Shown here: in pieces, positions 60,094-64,000 of the stretch
How the letters are laid out: every line of letters begins with the position of its first letter
Numbering within the stretch: position 1 is the first letter of the stretch
Source: Mangrovibacterium sp041596335
Lineage (GTDB): Bacteria > Bacteroidota > Bacteroidia > Bacteroidales > Prolixibacteraceae
Assembly (NCBI RefSeq): GCF_041596335.1
Contig: NZ_JBFHIT010000011.1
Coordinates: 24,293-88,292, forward strand
Length of the DNA stretch: 64,000 nt
Direction of reading: 5' to 3'
Notes under the pieces: model-generated
Databases searched by the model: none
The model's input: only the letters and a program-made list of their open reading frames with translations
What the model was told of the DNA's origin: nothing
Program-made: the position numbers and the translations under genes

Positions 60094-60101
60094 TAATTTT
60101 G
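60094..60101 (+). promoter_or_regulatory. Bacteroidota -7 promoter box (TAATTTTG)
   Basis: TAATTTTG lies 34 bp before the TTG start of the HD protein at 60136 and matches TAnnTTTG. Confidence 0.5.
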
Positions 60102-60135
60102 GTTCATCGAATTTACACATTTATACCTCAATAGT

Positions 60136-61386
60136 TTGAAGACAAACAAAAAAAAGATTATCAACGACCCGGTATTTGGGTTTATTACCATCCAGTCCGA
60201 ATTGATTTTCGATTTGATTGAACACCCCTACTTTCAGCGTCTAAGGCGAATTAAACAACTCGGGTTGTCGTGCATTGTATTCCCCGGAGCAAACCATACG
60301 CGCTTTGAGCATGCGATTGGTGCTGTTTTTTTGATGCGGGCGGCAATCACCGACTTGCGCATTAAAGGGGTGAGGATCACCGAAGAAGAGGCAGAGGCCG
60401 TGACCGTGGCAATTTTGTTGCATGATATTGGACACGGACCGTTTTCGCATGCACTCGAACATTCGATTGTTGAAGGACTTGTTCATGAACGAATTTCTGT
60501 TTTGTTGATGGAGGATCTCAATCAGCAATTCGAAGGGCGATTGTCGCTGGCTATTGAGATTTTTAAAAATGAATATCCAAAGAAATTTTTACACCAACTG
60601 GTTGCCAGTCAGCTGGATGTTGACCGGCTGGACTATTTGCGGCGCGACAGTTTCTTCACCGGAGTTACTGAAGGTATAATCGGATCGGATCGGATAATTA
60701 AAATGTTGAATGTCCGGAACGATGAACTGGTGGTAGAGTACAAAGGGATTTATTCTATCGAAAAATTCCTGATAGCCCGACGATTGATGTATTGGCAGGT
60801 GTATTTGCACAAAACTGTTTTGTCAGCAGAATTCCTGTTGGTTAATATACTAAAGCGAGCGAAGGAGGTCGCCATGAAAGGTGACAAATTGTTCGCGACA
60901 CCAAGTTTATCGGTGTTTCTTGAGAACAAAATAAGCCTGGAGCACTTTCAAAATGGCAGTACTTTTATGGGACGATCGTTATTGTCTGTTTTTGCAAGTC
61001 TTGAGGATGACGATGTTATAGCCTCCATAAAACAATGGCAATATCACTCCGACCCGATCCTTGCCTATCTGTCCGCATGTCTGGTTAACCGCAAGTTGTT
61101 CCGCATAAAACTGCAGAACAAGAATTTTGGAAAAAAGCAGATTCAATTACTGGAAGAAAAAGTCGTGCAACAGTTTGGTGTAGAGAAGCAGGATGTTCCT
61201 TATTTTTTGGTTCAGGATTCAATCACAAATAACGCCTATCTCACAGAAGATAACAAGATTAATATCTTGCAGAAAAACGGCAGGATCTGCGAAATTAATG
61301 AGGCGTCCGATATTAATTTGTCTGGTTTATCGCACACGGTCAGGAAATATTTTGTCTGTTATCCGAAAGAATTGGACATTAGGTAA
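60136..61386 (+). CDS. HD-domain phosphohydrolase (dNTPase-like)
   Basis: The 416-residue protein has a complete HD metal site: GANHTRFEHAIGAVFLM supplies the first His, and ILLHDIGHGPFSHALEHSI supplies the HD and following His. The final Asp is in QLDVDRLDYLRRDSFFTG. The HPYFQRLRRIKQLG start is typical of the SAMHD1-like HD hydrolases that act on nucleotides. The C-terminal half (about 220-416) is helical and specific to this group. It starts at a TTG; no in-frame ATG is nearby. lpxD follows 37 bp later but has its own promoter box. Confidence 0.9.
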   Translation: MKTNKKKIINDPVFGFITIQSELIFDLIEHPYFQRLRRIKQLGLSCIVFPGANHTRFEHAIGAVFLMRAAITDLRIKGVRITEEEAEAVTVAILLHDIGHGPFSHALEHSIVEGLVHERISVLLMEDLNQQFEGRLSLAIEIFKNEYPKKFLHQLVASQLDVDRLDYLRRDSFFTGVTEGIIGSDRIIKMLNVRNDELVVEYKGIYSIEKFLIARRLMYWQVYLHKTVLSAEFLLVNILKRAKEVAMKGDKLFATPSLSVFLENKISLEHFQNGSTFMGRSLLSVFASLEDDDVIASIKQWQYHSDPILAYLSACLVNRKLFRIKLQNKNFGKKQIQLLEEKVVQQFGVEKQDVPYFLVQDSITNNAYLTEDNKINILQKNGRICEINEASDINLSGLSHTVRKYFVCYPKELDIR

Positions 61387-61394
61387 ATTAAACC

Positions 61395-61402
61395 TATTTT
61401 TG
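61395..61402 (+). promoter_or_regulatory. Bacteroidota -7 promoter box (TATTTTTG) of lpxD
   Basis: TATTTTTG lies 21 bp before the lpxD ATG at 61424 and directly after the HD gene stop. It matches TAnnTTTG and should drive lpxD, lpxC/fabZ and lpxA. Confidence 0.6.
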
Positions 61403-61423
61403 CAGCGCTCCAAGAAATAAAAT

Positions 61424-62470
61424 ATGGAATTTAAAGCAATCACCATTGCCGAGTTTCTGAACGGAACAATTGAAGGCGATGAAAATGTTAGCGTAAGCAA
61501 TGTGTCTAAAATTGAGGACGGTAAACCTGGCACCTTGGCTTTTTTAGCTAACCCAAAGTACGAGAAATATGTGTACGACACTGCGGCGTCTATCGTATTA
61601 GTTAAGAACGAATTTGTTGCGGAAAGACCGGTAACTTGTACGCTCATCAGAGTAGAAGACCCCTATCAATCGATGGCAGCTTTGTTGGAATTATACCAAC
61701 AATCAAAGGGACAGAAATTCGGGATCGAACAACCCTCCTTTATTGATTCAAGCGCTAAAGTTGGCGACAATATTTATATTGGGGCATTTGCCTACATTGG
61801 CGCAAATGTCTCGGTAGGTGATGGTTCTAAAATTTACCCTCAGTCTTTTATCGGTAACAATGTGAAAATTGGAGCCAATACGATTATCTATGCCGGTGTT
61901 AAAATATACGACGACTGTGTGATTGGCGACAATTGCATTATTCACGCCGGCGCTGTTATCGGTTCCGATGGATTTGGGTTTGCGCCAACTCCGGATGGCT
62001 CCTATAAGAAAATACAACAGGTTGGTAATGTGCTCATTGAAGACAATGTTGAAGTTGGCGCCAATACCACGATTGACTGTTCAACCATGGGATCGACGAT
62101 TATTCGCAAAGGCGTAAAACTGGATAACCTGATTCAGATTGCCCACAATTGCGAAATTGGTGAGAACACCGTGATGGCAGCTCTGGTTGGGATTGCAGGA
62201 TCGACTAAAGTTGGTAAAAATTGTGTCCTTGCCGGACAAGTTGGAGTCGCTGGTCACCTAACTATTGGTGATCGCGTTACAATTGGTGCAATGGCGGGTG
62301 TTACAAATAACATTAAAGAAGGAAAAATTGTGCTTGGCGCACCGGCCATGGATCACGACAAGGCGCTGAAAACCTTTGTAGTGTACCGGCGCTTGCCCGA
62401 AATGCGTGATTCGCTCAGTGAGCTTCAAAAAGAAGTTAAGGAATTAAAAGCAAGATTAAACGAAGAGTAA
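61424..62470 (+). CDS. lpxD: UDP-3-O-acylglucosamine N-acyltransferase LpxD
   Basis: LpxD adds the N-linked acyl chain to UDP-3-O-acyl-glucosamine in lipid A synthesis. The 348-residue protein has an N-terminal uridine-binding domain (about 1-100; GTLAFLANPKYEKYVYDT). A left-handed beta-helix of hexapeptide repeats follows (about 105-310), with the catalytic His in QIAHNCEIGENTVM, and a C-terminal helix (ELQKEVKELKARL). lpxC/fabZ follows 18 bp later. Confidence 0.97.
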   Translation: MEFKAITIAEFLNGTIEGDENVSVSNVSKIEDGKPGTLAFLANPKYEKYVYDTAASIVLVKNEFVAERPVTCTLIRVEDPYQSMAALLELYQQSKGQKFGIEQPSFIDSSAKVGDNIYIGAFAYIGANVSVGDGSKIYPQSFIGNNVKIGANTIIYAGVKIYDDCVIGDNCIIHAGAVIGSDGFGFAPTPDGSYKKIQQVGNVLIEDNVEVGANTTIDCSTMGSTIIRKGVKLDNLIQIAHNCEIGENTVMAALVGIAGSTKVGKNCVLAGQVGVAGHLTIGDRVTIGAMAGVTNNIKEGKIVLGAPAMDHDKALKTFVVYRRLPEMRDSLSELQKEVKELKARLNEE

Positions 62471-62488
62471 GCTTCGGATATTTTTAGC

Positions 62489-63877
62489 ATGATGACAGAC
62501 AAGCAAAAAACCTTGGCTAATGAGTTTTCGATTAGCGGAAAAGGATTACATACCAGTTGCCTGGTAACGGCTGTTTTTAAGCCGGCACCCGAAAATCACG
62601 GGTTCAAATTTAAACGGGTTGATTTAGACGGCCAGCCAATTTTAGAGGCCGATGCGAATATCGTTGGAGACACCTCTCGCGGAACAGTCATTCAAAAAGG
62701 CCAAGCCCGGCTAAGTACCATCGAACATGCGTTGGCTGCACTTGTTGGAATGGATCTGGATAACGTGTTGATTGAAATCGACAACCAGGAAATGCCTATT
62801 ATGGATGGTAGCGCGCGCATGTTTGCTGAAGCGATCGAAAAAGCCGGCGTAGTGGAGCAGGATGCTGAACGGGAATACCTCGAAATCAAAGAAAAAATAG
62901 TTTATAAAGATCCCAAAACCGGTTCGGAGCTAATTGCATTGCCAGACGATGACTATCGTTTGAATGTGATGATCTCGTTCAACTCAAGTGTTTTGAGCAA
63001 TCAGTTTGCGTCACTCGAATCGTTAGCAGACTTTAAAAAGGAAGTGGCTCCTTGCCGTACCTTCGTATTTCTGCGTGAATTAGAGTTCCTGCTTCAGAAC
63101 AATCTGGTTAAAGGCGGTGATCTGGATAACGCGATCGTGATTATGGATCGGGAAGTTAGCCAGGAAGAGATGGATCGTTTAGCGGATTTGTTTCATCACG
63201 AACGCATTGAAGTTCAAAAGGACAAAGGTATTTTAAACAACCTGGACCTACATTTTGAAAACGAGTGCGCCCGCCATAAGCTACTCGACGTGATTGGCGA
63301 TTTGAGTCTGGCAGGCGTTCGGATTAAAGGGAGAATTATTGCCACCAAACCCGGGCATGGCGTCAATACAGAGTTTGCCAAACTGTTGAAAAAGGAATTT
63401 CAAACCCGGAAGCGGAATGATATTCCGGAGTACGATCCGGAAAAAGAACCGGTGATGGATGTCAATAAAGTGAAGCAGTTTTTACCGCATCGCTTCCCCT
63501 TCCTCTTGGTCGATAAAGTTACAGAAATAACCGACGATCATATTATCGGAATTAAGAATGTAACGGTAAATGAGCCATTCTTTACCGGTCACTTCCCCGA
63601 TGAGCCTGTTATGCCGGGGGTTTTGCTGGTCGAAGCAATGGCCCAATGTGGCGGTCTGTATGTTCTGCACAACAAAGAGGAAAAATATTCAACCTATTTT
63701 ATTCGTATCGACAATGTGAAGTTCAGACGCAAGGTTGTGCCCGGCGATACGCTGATATTCAAGATGGAACTAACGTCTCCGATTCGTCGGGGTATTGCAA
63801 ATATGAAAGGTTTATGCTATGTTGGCAAATCTTTAGTGGCCGAAGGTGAGTTTATGGCACAGATTGTCAAAAATTAA
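62489..63877 (+). CDS. lpxC/fabZ: Bifunctional LpxC deacetylase / FabZ dehydratase
   Basis: The 462-residue fusion has LpxC in residues 1-300. The zinc ligand His is in ARLSTIEHALAALVGMDLDN, and the second His and Asp are in CARHKLLDVIGDLSLAG. GRIIATKPGHGVNTEF follows. FabZ spans about 318-462, with HRFPFLLVDKV and GHFPDEPVMPGVLLVEAMAQ supplying the active His and Glu. LpxC removes the acetyl group from UDP-3-O-acyl-GlcNAc, and FabZ dehydrates 3-hydroxyacyl-ACP. The fusion is a Bacteroidota hallmark. It lies between lpxD and lpxA with short gaps. Confidence 0.97.
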   Translation: MMTDKQKTLANEFSISGKGLHTSCLVTAVFKPAPENHGFKFKRVDLDGQPILEADANIVGDTSRGTVIQKGQARLSTIEHALAALVGMDLDNVLIEIDNQEMPIMDGSARMFAEAIEKAGVVEQDAEREYLEIKEKIVYKDPKTGSELIALPDDDYRLNVMISFNSSVLSNQFASLESLADFKKEVAPCRTFVFLRELEFLLQNNLVKGGDLDNAIVIMDREVSQEEMDRLADLFHHERIEVQKDKGILNNLDLHFENECARHKLLDVIGDLSLAGVRIKGRIIATKPGHGVNTEFAKLLKKEFQTRKRNDIPEYDPEKEPVMDVNKVKQFLPHRFPFLLVDKVTEITDDHIIGIKNVTVNEPFFTGHFPDEPVMPGVLLVEAMAQCGGLYVLHNKEEKYSTYFIRIDNVKFRRKVVPGDTLIFKMELTSPIRRGIANMKGLCYVGKSLVAEGEFMAQIVKN

Positions 63878-63899
63878 AAAGTATTGAAAACAATATAAA

Positions 63900-64000
63900 A
63901 TGAAACAACCATTATCTTATGTACATCCCGAGTCGCAAGTAGCAGACAATGTGGTTATTGAGCCATTTGTTACTGTTGATAAGGATGTTGTCATTGGTGA
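63900..64000 (+). CDS. lpxA: UDP-GlcNAc O-acyltransferase LpxA (N-terminal part)
   Basis: The last 101 bases encode MKQPLSYVHPESQVADNVV and continue IEPFVTVDKDVVIG before the window edge. The hexapeptide-repeat rhythm and the position behind the LpxC-FabZ fusion identify LpxA, which adds the first acyl chain in lipid A synthesis. The rest of the gene is beyond the window. Confidence 0.9.
   Translation, partial: MKQPLSYVHPESQVADNVVIEPFVTVDKDVVIG

Noticed and set aside
1..64000. CRISPR arrays, insertion sequences, phage or integrase genes
   Set aside because: I saw no regularly spaced repeats with spacers, no transposase or integrase motifs and no att-like duplications.

Overview
The window looks like a chromosomal stretch from a member of the Bacteroidota, probably a Bacteroidales/Marinilabiliales-type organism. 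The genus cannot be fixed from sequence alone. Three things support this. Many genes are preceded by the phylum's TAnnTTTG -7 promoter box, and Shine-Dalgarno sequences are weak. The LpxC-FabZ fusion lies between lpxD and lpxA. The protein families are typical of the phylum: DUF4369/TlpA lipoproteins, GSCFA, a GH57/GT4/debranching-enzyme glycogen cluster, and LytS-type kinases with LytTR regulators. I see no insertion sequence, phage, integrase or CRISPR array. It is mainly core genome.

Layout. 1-8 kb holds the end of a HIT gene, greA, small hypothetical and lipoprotein genes, ahcY, ribF, a TlpA-like lipoprotein without CxxC, lpxH and a FabH-like synthase. 8-19 kb holds an RhlE helicase, ung, a TPR/DMT-transporter/ruvC operon, lipA, lipB, a hexose-phosphate mutarotase, a methyltransferase, a YkoF-like protein and purT. 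19-24.5 kb holds a phosphoesterase/envelope pair, then a queuosine operon (transporter, queC, queF) whose 5' leader folds as a preQ1-I riboswitch, then a second DEAD-box helicase. 24.5-37.6 kb holds an acyl-CoA synthetase with an XRE-cupin regulator and a large glycogen/alpha-glucan cluster (glgP, GH57, GT4, debranching enzyme, GSCFA, glgB).

37.6-44.3 kb holds tRNA-Gly, a YdeI-like gene overlapping queG, sufT/sufE-like genes, rubrerythrin, a Crp/Fnr regulator followed by a near-perfect operator and a small redox operon (DUF6132, thioredoxin, mini-ferredoxin), an array of 11-bp repeats, a formylglycine-generating-enzyme-like lipoprotein and tRNA-Cys. 44.3-54 kb holds folB, glnS, two LiaI/LiaF-like membrane genes, a LytS/LytTR pair, a membrane protein, a type I pullulanase, alanine dehydrogenase and tsaE. 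54-64 kb holds gcvH, rimP-nusA-infB with a strong leader hairpin, an HD hydrolase and lpxD-lpxC/fabZ-lpxA.

Functional links. LipA and LipB make and attach the lipoyl group that GcvH carries. The queuosine genes occur as a riboswitch-controlled operon plus a distant queG. The glycogen genes plus the pullulanase cover synthesis, branching, debranching and phosphorolysis, but no glgC-type pyrophosphorylase or GT5 synthase is present here. The lipid A genes lpxH, lpxD, lpxC/fabZ and lpxA sit at the two ends of the window. The most rewarding second looks are the preQ1 riboswitch, the Crp/Fnr operator, the phased repeats near the FGE-like lipoprotein, the rimP leader hairpin and several enzyme-fold proteins with altered catalytic residues.
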